Source: Cytophagales bacterium
GTDB taxonomy: Bacteria; Bacteroidota; Bacteroidia; Cytophagales; Cyclobacteriaceae
DNA length: 64,000 bases
Assembly: GCA_022360055.1 (NCBI GenBank)
Contig: JAKSDO010000152.1
Span: 16,286-80,285 of the forward strand
Direction of reading: 5' to 3'
Numbering within the stretch: the stretch's first letter is position 1; every line of letters starts with the position of its first letter. The notes beneath the pieces were generated by a model. That model did not search any database. It saw nothing but the letters and a program-made list of their open reading frames with translations, and was not told the origin of the DNA. The position numbers and the translations under genes are program-made. Positions 37,746-45,626 of this stretch are shown here, one piece after another.

Positions 37746-38750
37746 TTATAACTCTACCCAGTTTCCGGTTCTTTCTGATTCAAATATGGCTTCTATTGCA
37801 GCAACATTACCCAGTGCGTTTTCCAATGATACCGGAACCTCCCCGTCCCTTAATATCGCATTGGAAAATTCTTCTCCCTGAACGGTGTATTGATCGCAAA
37901 CATCAAACGATATTTCTTCTTTGTCCAGGCCATATAAATCTCCACCATCAATAAACAGTTTACACTTCCTGTCGTTTGGCGCATTAAAAGGAATATCGAC
38001 CTCTATCTTTTTTTGTTCGCCGTAAAAAATCATGCTTTGATGAGGTACAAGCTGCGTACTTACGGTAAAATTACACTGGCCCGAAGGAAAGTCTAACAAT
38101 ACGGATGCCAGCCGGTCGATCTTTAATTCAGGGTCCCGATCTACCAGCGCCAGTACTTTTTGGGGCTCCTCGCCTAAAATAAAACGTGCTATATGAACCG
38201 GATAACAACCAATATCCCACATTGCTCCTCCACCGTAATCAAATATATTTCTGATATTTTCGGGATCGGTTTTGTAATAACTAAAGAATCCGTGTATTGC
38301 CCGCAGTTTGCCAAGTTCTCCGCGATTAATCCTGGCTGCCACATCGATCCACTGAGGATGTGTACGGACCATAAACGCCTCACCTACCTTTACGTTTTTA
38401 GCATCTCTCAAAATCATTAATTCACGTATTTCATGACTTTTCAGCGTAAGGGGTTTTTCACACAAAACATGTTTTCCATGTTGGATGGCTTCTTTGGTCC
38501 ATTCATAATGTAGGTGATTAGGCAATGGATTGTAAATGGCTTCAACTTCCGGATCACTGATCAATGCATTATAACTGTCATAATATTTTGGGATTCCCAG
38601 GGTTTTGGCGACTTTTCGGGCTTTTATTTTATCTCTTGATGCTATGCCAATTATTTCCATATGCGCTCCTTTTTGCATAGCAGGGACAACTTTTTCGATT
38701 CCGATTTTGGCTGTACTCAGAACCCCCCACTTTACTTTTGCTTTGCCCAT
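37746..38750 (-). CDS. Gfo/Idh/MocA-family oxidoreductase
   Basis: NAD(P)-dependent sugar or inositol dehydrogenase of 334 residues when started at the ATG at 38750 (a TTG upstream would add seven). The N-terminal Rossmann domain shows 'WGVLSTAKIGIEKVVPAM' and 'YNPLPNHLHYEWTKEAI', and the conserved catalytic-lysine motif 'HVLCEKPLTL' is present; the C-terminal domain (about 125-334) binds substrate. Closest in style to dimeric dihydrodiol/xylose dehydrogenase members. The substrate is unknown. It is divergent from the DUF6973-like gene. Confidence 0.9.
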   Translation of the reverse strand: MGKAKVKWGVLSTAKIGIEKVVPAMQKGAHMEIIGIASRDKIKARKVAKTLGIPKYYDSYNALISDPEVEAIYNPLPNHLHYEWTKEAIQHGKHVLCEKPLTLKSHEIRELMILRDAKNVKVGEAFMVRTHPQWIDVAARINRGELGKLRAIHGFFSYYKTDPENIRNIFDYGGGAMWDIGCYPVHIARFILGEEPQKVLALVDRDPELKIDRLASVLLDFPSGQCNFTVSTQLVPHQSMIFYGEQKKIEVDIPFNAPNDRKCKLFIDGGDLYGLDKEEISFDVCDQYTVQGEEFSNAILRDGEVPVSLENALGNVAAIEAIFESERTGNWVEL

Positions 38751-38832
38751 TTTTTTAATTGTTATTTGCAACTTATGTTAGAATCAATAAATATACTAAT
38801 TCTACAAACATCGATTTACACTTTGATTTGCT

Positions 38833-39864
38833 TTGAAAACAATTCTTAAAACCACTATTTTTTTCTTTATCCTGTTTCTGATTTTCTATTTCAGTGCCAA
38901 TTACGTATTAAAAAAATTATCGGGACGGATAATTTCAGAGCTGCAACCCCGGCTCGAGCAACAGGGAATTATCATCCGAAATTTTGATTATTCGAATGTA
39001 CATCTCACTTCATACAACTCCTGTACATTAAAAAAGGTCGATCTGGATTTTTATCTAAATAGAAATCTTTACGGAAAAGAAAGTTTTAGCGCCCGATTCA
39101 ATGCGGAATCCATATCTCTGCGGTTTGCAGATTTCGAAAATCCTTCTTTTTTCTTCACTTTTGAGGATTTCAGGATATTTGTAGCGCCTGAAGAAACATC
39201 CGACAAAAGACCTTTTGGCAAATTGGACAATGGATACTTAAAAACCAGAATCCCTCTTTATCTGAAAAATCCGGAAGAATCGGCAAGAGAAATACTTAAT
39301 GAAGTCAGGAAACTATTCAGGGAGAACAAAACCCCAATCGATTTGGAGATTGATGTAGATGCTTTATTGGGGATAGACAGCAGGGAGGTAAAAGTCGGTC
39401 TATTTACACAAAGAGAAGGTGATATTACTTATTTGAAATTTGAAGATGACGATATTTACGAAGCAGCCAAAGCGTTTGAAATAGATCTTGCTGAAAAAGA
39501 AGCCGAAATAATTGCCAATTACCCGAGTAAAGTTCCGGCGATGATTAAAATAACAAGAGATGCAAAACGTCTTTCCAAACTGGAAAAAGATATCGATCCT
39601 TCGTTCCCGGAAGATGCATTTCGGCATATTTTCTGGAGCTATCATCTCTCCCGGGAATTCGGGCCGGAACTTGCAAAAGAAATCAGTGATGCTCATGAAA
39701 CTATTCCGGGAAATACGGCTGAAGAACGGCACATGGACTATCATAACAACGCCATTGGAATACAATTGGCACAACAAAAAATGTCCTTAGAAGAACTTAA
39801 GCACCAGGTATTGAATTCCAGGGAGATCATTAGAAATCCCGAAGAAATTCGTCGGAACAGATAA
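38833..39864 (+). CDS. Membrane-anchored protein with DUF6973-like domain
   Basis: A 343-residue protein from a TTG start (no ATG nearby), with one N-terminal membrane segment (about 5-25) and then an exported beta-rich part (about 45-200). The C-terminal part (about 255-315) carries 'DAFRHIFWSYHLSREFG', 'SDAHET' and 'MDYHNNAIG' (H265, H271, H288, D302, H304), a pattern I recognise as DUF6973, found in various secreted bacterial proteins. The His/Asp cluster looks like a metal or catalytic site, but no activity is established. A second small exported protein follows after 85 bases. Confidence 0.7.
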   Translation: MKTILKTTIFFFILFLIFYFSANYVLKKLSGRIISELQPRLEQQGIIIRNFDYSNVHLTSYNSCTLKKVDLDFYLNRNLYGKESFSARFNAESISLRFADFENPSFFFTFEDFRIFVAPEETSDKRPFGKLDNGYLKTRIPLYLKNPEESAREILNEVRKLFRENKTPIDLEIDVDALLGIDSREVKVGLFTQREGDITYLKFEDDDIYEAAKAFEIDLAEKEAEIIANYPSKVPAMIKITRDAKRLSKLEKDIDPSFPEDAFRHIFWSYHLSREFGPELAKEISDAHETIPGNTAEERHMDYHNNAIGIQLAQQKMSLEELKHQVLNSREIIRNPEEIRRNR

Positions 39865-39949
39865 ATCTCAGCAAAAGCATCCGGCATAAAATATATGGAT
39901 CTCCGGAACTTTTCAAGATCAATAACGTTTCTAATTAAGAACTCGAAAT

Positions 39950-40234
39950 ATGAATTTTTCAAACACAACTAAAAAGCTGATCACATTTGCCTTTGCAGGA
40001 GTCATCGCTGCGGGAAGTTTCTCGCCTCCTGTAACTTTTGGAAGGGATGTAAACGGAGCTGTCGCAATTGAAAATAAAGATAGCACGAATGTCAAAAATC
40101 AAGTAAAACAGGTAAAAGCAAGCTCCAAAGGAAAGGAGGCAAAGTCGAAATCAAATGCGCACCTAACCTACAACTTTTTATATTATTTGGTCGCCAAATT
40201 CCTGGAAACGAATCCTCTTTCAAGGCCCAAATAA
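39950..40234 (+). CDS. Small exported lysine-rich protein
   Basis: A 94-residue protein with signal-like N-terminus (about 1-31, 'LITFAFAGVIAAGSFSPPVTFG'), a charged middle rich in Lys and Asn (about 40-72) and a short hydrophobic tail ('YNFLYYLVAKFL'). No family recognised. It follows the DUF6973-like gene and converges on the HisA-like gene with a two-base gap. Its function is unknown. Confidence 0.6.
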   Translation: MNFSNTTKKLITFAFAGVIAAGSFSPPVTFGRDVNGAVAIENKDSTNVKNQVKQVKASSKGKEAKSKSNAHLTYNFLYYLVAKFLETNPLSRPK

Positions 40235-40236
40235 TT

Positions 40237-40959
40237 CTATCTGGAAAATTCTCTGAGCTCTTCAACTTTAATTTTTCCCTCATACAAGGCACGCCCCACA
40301 ATTACACCGTAGAGGCCCATATCGCGCAACTTTTTTATATCCTCTATCGATCTTACTCCCCCGCTGGCAGCTATGCTCATGTTTGGAAATTCGCTTACTA
40401 GATTTTTATAAAGCTCAAAATTTGGCCCTTCCAGTACGCCGTCACGATTCATGTCGGTCACCTTTAAATACTTGAGCCCACGCATATGAAAATACTCGAT
40501 ATGTTCGTAAACGTCAATATCAGCCTTTCTGGCATATGCTTTATAAATCAATTTACCATCCGCAACATTAGCCATAAGAGAAAGTTTCTCTCTTCCATAC
40601 GACATAATCCAGGAAGCAAAAAGTTCATTGTTATTTACTGCAACACTTGAAGCGGTGAAATAATTAGCTCCGTACTCCAAAACTTTGTTGATATCTCCGT
40701 CGGTACGAATGCCCCCCATAAAATCTATTTTGAGATCGGAATGATTGGCAATTGCCTCAAGCGTATCATAGTTTCGGGGTGTTTCATTCTTTACCCCATC
40801 CAGATCCAAAAAGTGCACTACTTCCACGCCATTATCTTCCAGCAATTTAGCGGCATCGATCAGGTTGAAATCATACTTGAGCTGATCGGTAAAATCACCT
40901 TTTTTTAAAAGTACTACCTGGCCTTTAGAAATCGATAATGACGGAATAACCTTAAACAT
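40237..40959 (-). CDS. HisA-like TIM barrel lacking both catalytic aspartates
   Basis: A 240-residue protein with clear overall similarity to ProFAR isomerase HisA. Phosphate-binding loops are kept ('FMGGIRTDGDI' about 80-90, 'AASGGVRS' about 197-204, 'GVIVGRALYEG' about 218-228), as is 'VTDMNRDGVLEGPN' (about 167-180). But the first catalytic Asp of the HisA 'IPAIDL' strand is Ser9 ('IPSLSI'), and the second ('SLDTRGG' in Thermotoga) is Asn131 ('MANVADG'). Normal isomerase activity is therefore doubtful. No other his gene is near, so it is likely a paralogue with a changed reaction or substrate. Confidence 0.8.
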   Translation of the reverse strand: MFKVIPSLSISKGQVVLLKKGDFTDQLKYDFNLIDAAKLLEDNGVEVVHFLDLDGVKNETPRNYDTLEAIANHSDLKIDFMGGIRTDGDINKVLEYGANYFTASSVAVNNNELFASWIMSYGREKLSLMANVADGKLIYKAYARKADIDVYEHIEYFHMRGLKYLKVTDMNRDGVLEGPNFELYKNLVSEFPNMSIAASGGVRSIEDIKKLRDMGLYGVIVGRALYEGKIKVEELREFSR

Positions 40960-41049
40960 TTCGCAGTTTTATATGAAACTTTAATAATAGAAAAAAAAAA
41001 AAACTTTGGAAATTTTAGGCCATTAAAATTAAAGGGTGCCCTCAGAGTT

Positions 41050-41739
41050 TTACGTAAGTAATTTAAAGCCCTCTCCATGCACGGTCAATATCTTCAGGCT
41101 ATCATCACCTTTGAGTAGCTTTCTCAGTTTTGTAATGTAAACATCCATGCTCCGCGCATTAAAATAGGAATCGTCCCCCCATACCTTTTTGAGCGCCACA
41201 CTTCTTTCAAGTGTTTGGTTTTTGTTTTGTACCAGGAGTTTCAACAATCCTGTTTCTTTGGTCGTCAGTTTGGTAATTGCCCCGCCTTCTTCAAGCTGTC
41301 GTTTGCGGGTATCAAATACAAATTTACCAATATTAAATATTGTTGGGTCTTCTTCCCTCTTATTGTTGTTTTTTACTCTTCGCATTACCGCCTGAATCCG
41401 CAACAGCAATTCTTCCATGCTAAATGGTTTGGTCATGTAATCATCCGCACCGATCTTCAAACCTTTAATCGTATCTTCTTTCATAGATTTGGCCGTGAGA
41501 AAGATAATTGGTATTTCTTTATCATCCTGTCTTATCTCCAGTGCGAGCGTAAAGCCATCCTTTCTGGGCATCATAATATCTAAGATGCACAAATCAAAAC
41601 CTTCTCTTTTATACGCCTTATGACCTTCCACTCCATCCTGGCACAACGTGGTATCAAATCCCTTTAATCCCAGATATTCGGAAAGTATCTGGCCTAAATT
41701 CGGATCATCTTCAACAATTAAAACTTTCAATTTATCCAT
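41050..41739 (-). CDS. OmpR-family response regulator
   Basis: Transcription factor of 229 residues from the ATG at 41739: receiver (about 4-118; D11, D12, acceptor Asp54 in 'CILDIMMPRKDG', Lys in 'MTKPF') and a C-terminal winged helix (about 135-229, 'RSMDVYITKLRKLLKGD'). Its start overlaps the end of the kinase gene by eight bases, so both are made together; it is the natural partner of the kinase at 41732-43348. Confidence 0.95.
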   Translation of the reverse strand: MDKLKVLIVEDDPNLGQILSEYLGLKGFDTTLCQDGVEGHKAYKREGFDLCILDIMMPRKDGFTLALEIRQDDKEIPIIFLTAKSMKEDTIKGLKIGADDYMTKPFSMEELLLRIQAVMRRVKNNNKREEDPTIFNIGKFVFDTRKRQLEEGGAITKLTTKETGLLKLLVQNKNQTLERSVALKKVWGDDSYFNARSMDVYITKLRKLLKGDDSLKILTVHGEGFKLLT

Positions 41740-43348
41740 TTTGAGGTAAGTAAATTTCAAATGTGCTCCCTTTCGTCACATCACTTTTCACACCTATGGT
41801 TCCTCCAAGCGCATCAAGCATGGTTCGTACGTAGGTTAATCCCAGTCCAAATCCCTTCACATCGTGAATATTTCCCGTAGGTTCACGATAAAACTTCTCG
41901 AATATCCGGTTGAGAACTTCTTTGGACATACCTATACCCTTGTCTGTGATCCGGAGGACAATACCTCCATTTTTGTTCTCCGTTGCTATGGTGATTTCCG
42001 GTTTATCGCGACTATACTTATTCGCATTATCCAATAGATTGTAAATTATGTTGGTGAGATGCACCTCATCTGCCACCACCTCCTTGCTGGAGGCAACTAA
42101 TTGTTTGTTAATCACACCCGCTCTTTTTTCTATTTGGATATTTATGTTTTCCAGCGCTCTTTCGATGACATGGTGCAGGTCAAGTCTTTCCAATTTCAAT
42201 TTAAAATCTTTCTTTTCCAAAGTCGCCATCTGAAGTACTTTTTCAACTTGCAGCCCAAGACGTTTATTTTCTGCTTGAATGATGGAAATATACCGCTTTA
42301 AAAATGTTTCATTTTTCTTGACCTCTTCATCTTGCAGAGCCTCGCACGCCAGGGAAACCGTAGATATTGGTGTCTTAAACTCATGCGTCATGTTGTTGAT
42401 GAAGTCATTTTTGATCTCTGAGATTTTTTTCTGTGTCAAGATGGTGTAGAGCGCATAGCCAAATATTCCTATGATCACAAGAACCAGCAAAATGGAAGAG
42501 GCAAGAGAAAACCATATTTTCCCGATGAGAAAGGTCTGCTGGTCCGGGAAAAATACAGTTAAGTAATTTCCTGTCGGAATAATATCCCTTGTAAAAAGAT
42601 CTGTTCGAAATTCTGAGTTAAGCACTTCTTCTTGGTTTTCCGACGTATTGGTCAACACAATTCTCTTTTCCGAGCCGTCGATCACTCCATAATCAAAATC
42701 GATATCTATACCTTGATTTTGTAGTGAAGATTGAAGCAGATGTTGAAGTTGATTTTTATCAATTCGATTTTCAAGTTTTCGCTCTTTGGAAAATAATTCG
42801 TTGAGTACAACTGTGACCATTTCCTGCTTTTCTTCCACCTTCTTAATGTTTCTTTCCGTAGAAGTATCAAATCTGATCACAGAATCTATATTGGCTTTGA
42901 AACGCTTTATTTCAATACTCATATCTTCGTCTATCCATGCCCCTTCACTGCTTTTAAAAGGCTGATCTGTTTCAATATCTACGATCAGACGTTCCTGGTC
43001 ACCGGCAATACTATCCGGCGCAAAGTAAAATTTTTTCACATCCTCCTCTTTCAGGAGAAATCCCTTTTCCGCGCGCTCCCTTCTCTTTTTGCTGATAAAT
43101 GTAATGCTATCAAGGCCAATCCAGTTTTTCCCCTCCTGCGAATAGTGAAGTTTATTTGCGGCCGTGTATACAATTTCTTGCCGCTCGAGCTGATCAGATG
43201 TTGTATTTAAAGCATCCTGAACTCCCTTTTTAAACCGGTCCTCACTTACATTAATAGCATTATTGATCCAATACATCTGGAAACTTATCAGGCCGGTTAA
43301 CGTAATGACCATCAATACTATAATCCACTTCAATGTATTTTGTGTCAT
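41732..43348 (-). CDS. Membrane sensor histidine kinase
   Basis: A 538-residue kinase with two membrane segments (about 8-28 and 279-303) flanking a periplasmic sensor (about 30-275) without a recognised fold. The cytoplasmic part has HisKA with His322 in 'NNMTHEFKTPIS' and a HATPase (about 420-535, 'ITDKGIGMS', 'GFGLGLTYV'). It pairs with the overlapping OmpR-type regulator. A minus-strand TAATTTTG lies only five bases before its ATG, so if that is the promoter, the transcript would be nearly leaderless. Confidence 0.95.
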   Translation of the reverse strand: MTQNTLKWIIVLMVITLTGLISFQMYWINNAINVSEDRFKKGVQDALNTTSDQLERQEIVYTAANKLHYSQEGKNWIGLDSITFISKKRRERAEKGFLLKEEDVKKFYFAPDSIAGDQERLIVDIETDQPFKSSEGAWIDEDMSIEIKRFKANIDSVIRFDTSTERNIKKVEEKQEMVTVVLNELFSKERKLENRIDKNQLQHLLQSSLQNQGIDIDFDYGVIDGSEKRIVLTNTSENQEEVLNSEFRTDLFTRDIIPTGNYLTVFFPDQQTFLIGKIWFSLASSILLVLVIIGIFGYALYTILTQKKISEIKNDFINNMTHEFKTPISTVSLACEALQDEEVKKNETFLKRYISIIQAENKRLGLQVEKVLQMATLEKKDFKLKLERLDLHHVIERALENINIQIEKRAGVINKQLVASSKEVVADEVHLTNIIYNLLDNANKYSRDKPEITIATENKNGGIVLRITDKGIGMSKEVLNRIFEKFYREPTGNIHDVKGFGLGLTYVRTMLDALGGTIGVKSDVTKGSTFEIYLPQNG

Positions 43349-43753
43349 ACCTTCAAAATTACGTCAAATTAGCCTAATTGATCCATTTTTAACATTTTTT
43401 AACATTCATTAACCAAATCACTTTCTGATGGCCCCATTGAATAATTCAACTTTGAAGGAATCAAAACACACCGCATGACGATGCGCTTTTATGCACAAAC
43501 GTGATTTTAAAGCATAGTCCGATACCACCCGGTCGGAATTGTTTTCCAAATCAGGACGATGGATAATTCAACCCTGGTTAAAATGGGGAAGTCGTTGTAA
43601 GGATTATGTATATTAGGGAGCGAGATTTGCAGGGAAGAATTACCGGGTTTCGATGGAGAATATGATCATGAAATTGATCCGCCCGGCAGGGAGAAAGGCA
43701 TTTGCATACCTCAGATCAGCCTAAAGAAAAATCGCTTACCGGAAAAATATTAA
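43349..43753. other. Gap upstream of lysA, no recognised gene
   Basis: About 400 bases between the kinase start and the lysA promoter. A small hairpin (CGCAT/ATGCG) is seen near 43470-43485. No convincing frame or RNA family was recognised. Confidence 0.45.
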
Positions 43754-43783
43754 TTGAATAATTAAGGCAGAATACTAACTTTG
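43754..43783 (+). promoter_or_regulatory. Promoter of lysA
   Basis: TTG at 43754-43756, exactly 19 bases, then TAACTTTG at 43776-43783 match the Bacteroidota TTG-N19-TAnnTTTG promoter in full. Transcription should start near 43790. Confidence 0.75.
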
Positions 43784-43796
43784 CAAAAATTCTTAA

Positions 43797-43844
43797 ATGG
43801 AAGGTAAACAGCCTTCCTTTTTTTTTGAAGTAATCATCGATTAA
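43797..43844 (+). promoter_or_regulatory. Leader mini-ORF with hairpin and T-run before lysA
   Basis: ATG at 43797 opens a 15-codon frame (MEGKQPSFFFEVIID) that stops at 43842-43844, one base before the lysA ATG. Inside it GGAAGG (43799-43804) and CCTTCC (43812-43817) can pair, followed directly by nine T's (43818-43826), the look of an intrinsic terminator. The hairpin would be at the very 5' end of the transcript. Whether the peptide is made is unknown; see the finding on this region. Confidence 0.5.
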
Positions 43845-43845
43845 T

Positions 43846-45078
43846 ATGGAAATTGTAAACGACAGGTACACAGTTCAGGGCTTAGATTTGCTGGATGTTG
43901 TGAAAGAGTTTGGCGACCCTCTTTATGTTTATGATGCGGCCAAGATCGGTCAACAGATCGAATATATGAAAGCTGCGTTCCCGGGCATGAAGTTGAAAAT
44001 CAAATACGCCTGCAAATCGTTGACAAATATTTCTATTCTTAAGCTGGTAAGGGCAAAGGGAGCCGAACTGGATACAGTATCCATACAAGAGGTTCGGCTC
44101 GGGTTAAAGGCCGGGTATAAACCGAAGGAGATTCTCTTTACGCCAAACTGTGTCTCATTCCATGAAATCAAGGAAGCGGTGAAACTGGGAGTCATGATCA
44201 ACATAGATAATATCTCAATCCTGGAACAATTCGGACATGAGTACCACGATGCGGTACCGGTTTGTATCCGCTTGAATCCGCATATTATGGCAGGAGGAAA
44301 TAAAAAAATATCTACAGGTCATGTTGACTCTAAGTTTGGAATATCAATTTTTCAGTTGAGACACCTCCACAGGGTAATTCAAACAAACAACATAAAAGTA
44401 GTGGGGCTTCACATGCATTCCGGCTCAGATATTTTGGACGCCGAAGTATTTTTGCGTGGAGCTGAAGTATTGTTTGATGCCGCGCTTGATTTCCCGGACC
44501 TGCAATTCATTGATTTTGGCAGTGGTTTCAAGGTTGCATATCGCGAAGGCGATGTTACTACGGATCTCAAGGACCTCGGGATGAAGCTGTCCAAGGCATT
44601 CAAAGAATTTTGCAGAGAGTATGGTAGAAAACTGGAAATCTGGTTTGAGCCGGGAAAATATATCGTAAGCGAAGCCGGCTACTTTTTGGTCCGTACCAAT
44701 GTAATTAAGACAACTCCGGCCACGGTTTTTGTTGGGGTTGAATCCGGATTGAATCATTTAGTCAGACCCATGATGTATGATTCGTATCATGATATGGTAA
44801 ACATTAGTAACATCAACGGCACAAAAAGGATCTACACCATTGTCGGTTATATCTGCGAAACCGATACATTTGGATTAGATCGTAAACTCAGTGAAGTGCA
44901 TGAAGGAGACATCATTGCTATCAAGAACGCCGGGGCTTATGGATTTATGATGTCCTCAAACTATAATTCGAGGTTCAGACCGGCTGAAGTTCTGATAATC
45001 AACGGTAACGCGCGATTAATAAGGAAACGGGAAACAATGGATGACATCTTCAGAAACCAGGTGGAAATAGACATCTGA
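43846..45078 (+). CDS. lysA: Diaminopimelate decarboxylase
   Basis: PLP enzyme making lysine from meso-diaminopimelate. Of 410 residues, the PLP lysine lies in 'KIKYACKSLTN' (most DAPDCs read YAxKAN), the Gly-rich phosphate loop in 'DFGSGFKVAY', the substrate-binding segments in 'EPGKYIVSEAG' and 'GYICETDTFGLDR', and the ending 'GAYGFMMSSNYNSRFRPAEVL' region is typical of the family. The fold is that of ornithine/DAP decarboxylases; no fused aspartokinase is present. Lysine and peptidoglycan DAP depend on it. It is monocistronic, with its own promoter. Confidence 0.92.
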   Translation: MEIVNDRYTVQGLDLLDVVKEFGDPLYVYDAAKIGQQIEYMKAAFPGMKLKIKYACKSLTNISILKLVRAKGAELDTVSIQEVRLGLKAGYKPKEILFTPNCVSFHEIKEAVKLGVMINIDNISILEQFGHEYHDAVPVCIRLNPHIMAGGNKKISTGHVDSKFGISIFQLRHLHRVIQTNNIKVVGLHMHSGSDILDAEVFLRGAEVLFDAALDFPDLQFIDFGSGFKVAYREGDVTTDLKDLGMKLSKAFKEFCREYGRKLEIWFEPGKYIVSEAGYFLVRTNVIKTTPATVFVGVESGLNHLVRPMMYDSYHDMVNISNINGTKRIYTIVGYICETDTFGLDRKLSEVHEGDIIAIKNAGAYGFMMSSNYNSRFRPAEVLIINGNARLIRKRETMDDIFRNQVEIDI

Positions 45079-45105
45079 CAGGAGGCTGTTTGAAAAGCCT
45101 CTGTC
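45077..45105 (+). terminator. Hairpin after lysA
   Basis: A ten-base-pair stem with one bulged G (GACAGGAGGCT against AGCCTCTGTC) starts inside the lysA stop codon. Only a short T-run follows, so termination strength is uncertain. Confidence 0.5.
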
Positions 45106-45164
45106 TTATCTCAGCGCTCGTTGTGATTTGTCGTATCGGATAGGTTCGCGAATTTGCCGGACTC

Positions 45165-45184
45165 GGTCCGGAAACACCCGGACC
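45165..45184. repeat. Short GC hairpin between lysA and the CutA-like gene
   Basis: GGTCCGG and CCGGACC pair over a six-base loop. It lies between converging genes and could help end either transcript, though no T-run follows. Confidence 0.4.
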
Positions 45185-45247
45185 ATGAAAGTAGAACGGA
45201 CGCAAAAAGAACCCGATGTCCTCCACCCTTCAAGACAGCTTCTTTTA

Positions 45248-45565
45248 TTATACTTTTGCGGTCTCGCTGATCAGTTTATTGGCCTGCTCCCAATTCATAT
45301 CCACAATAGGGACAGAATACAACAGAGGCATATTCTCCGGATATTTTTTTCGGAGCTTTCTATCGATCTGAGGGAATAGAAGCGCTTTTGTCTTACCCAT
45401 AACCATGGTATTTTGAAATGTTTCGAAAACACCTTTTTTCAAACGCTCCCGAACGGTTACTTTTTCCAGTATCACCGCATCTAAAATGAGCTTTTGCTCC
45501 ATCAGAAAATCAGCAACCTCGATTGCCTGTTTTTCCTGATTTGCAATAACGTGTAGTAATATCAT
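45248..45565 (-). CDS. CutA-like small protein
   Basis: A 105-residue protein whose strand/helix order fits CutA, a trimeric ferredoxin-like protein linked to divalent-metal tolerance: an N-terminal 'LLHVIANQEKQAIEVADFLM' with a helix, a central 'AVILEKVTVRERL', then 'KTKALLFPQIDRKLRKKYP' and 'PLLYSVPIVDMNWEQANKLI', which lines up with the family's 'HPYEVPEIIALPI' end. The usual Cys and the conserved Trp of classic CutA are missing. So the fold call is reasonable and the metal role is unproven. It is monocistronic, converging on lysA. Confidence 0.6.
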   Translation of the reverse strand: MILLHVIANQEKQAIEVADFLMEQKLILDAVILEKVTVRERLKKGVFETFQNTMVMGKTKALLFPQIDRKLRKKYPENMPLLYSVPIVDMNWEQANKLISETAKV

Positions 45566-45626
45566 TGGCTAATAACTTGATAACAGGTTTAAAAGAATAA
45601 ATTTCATGGTTTCCCGAACAGTTTTT

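Noticed and set aside
45165..45184. tRNA-like GGTTCG near 45143
   Set aside because: No cloverleaf fits; the nearby hairpin is short and isolated.
45128..45379. Frame between lysA and the CutA-like gene
   Set aside because: Overlaps two hairpins and the opposite CutA-like gene; composition not protein-like.
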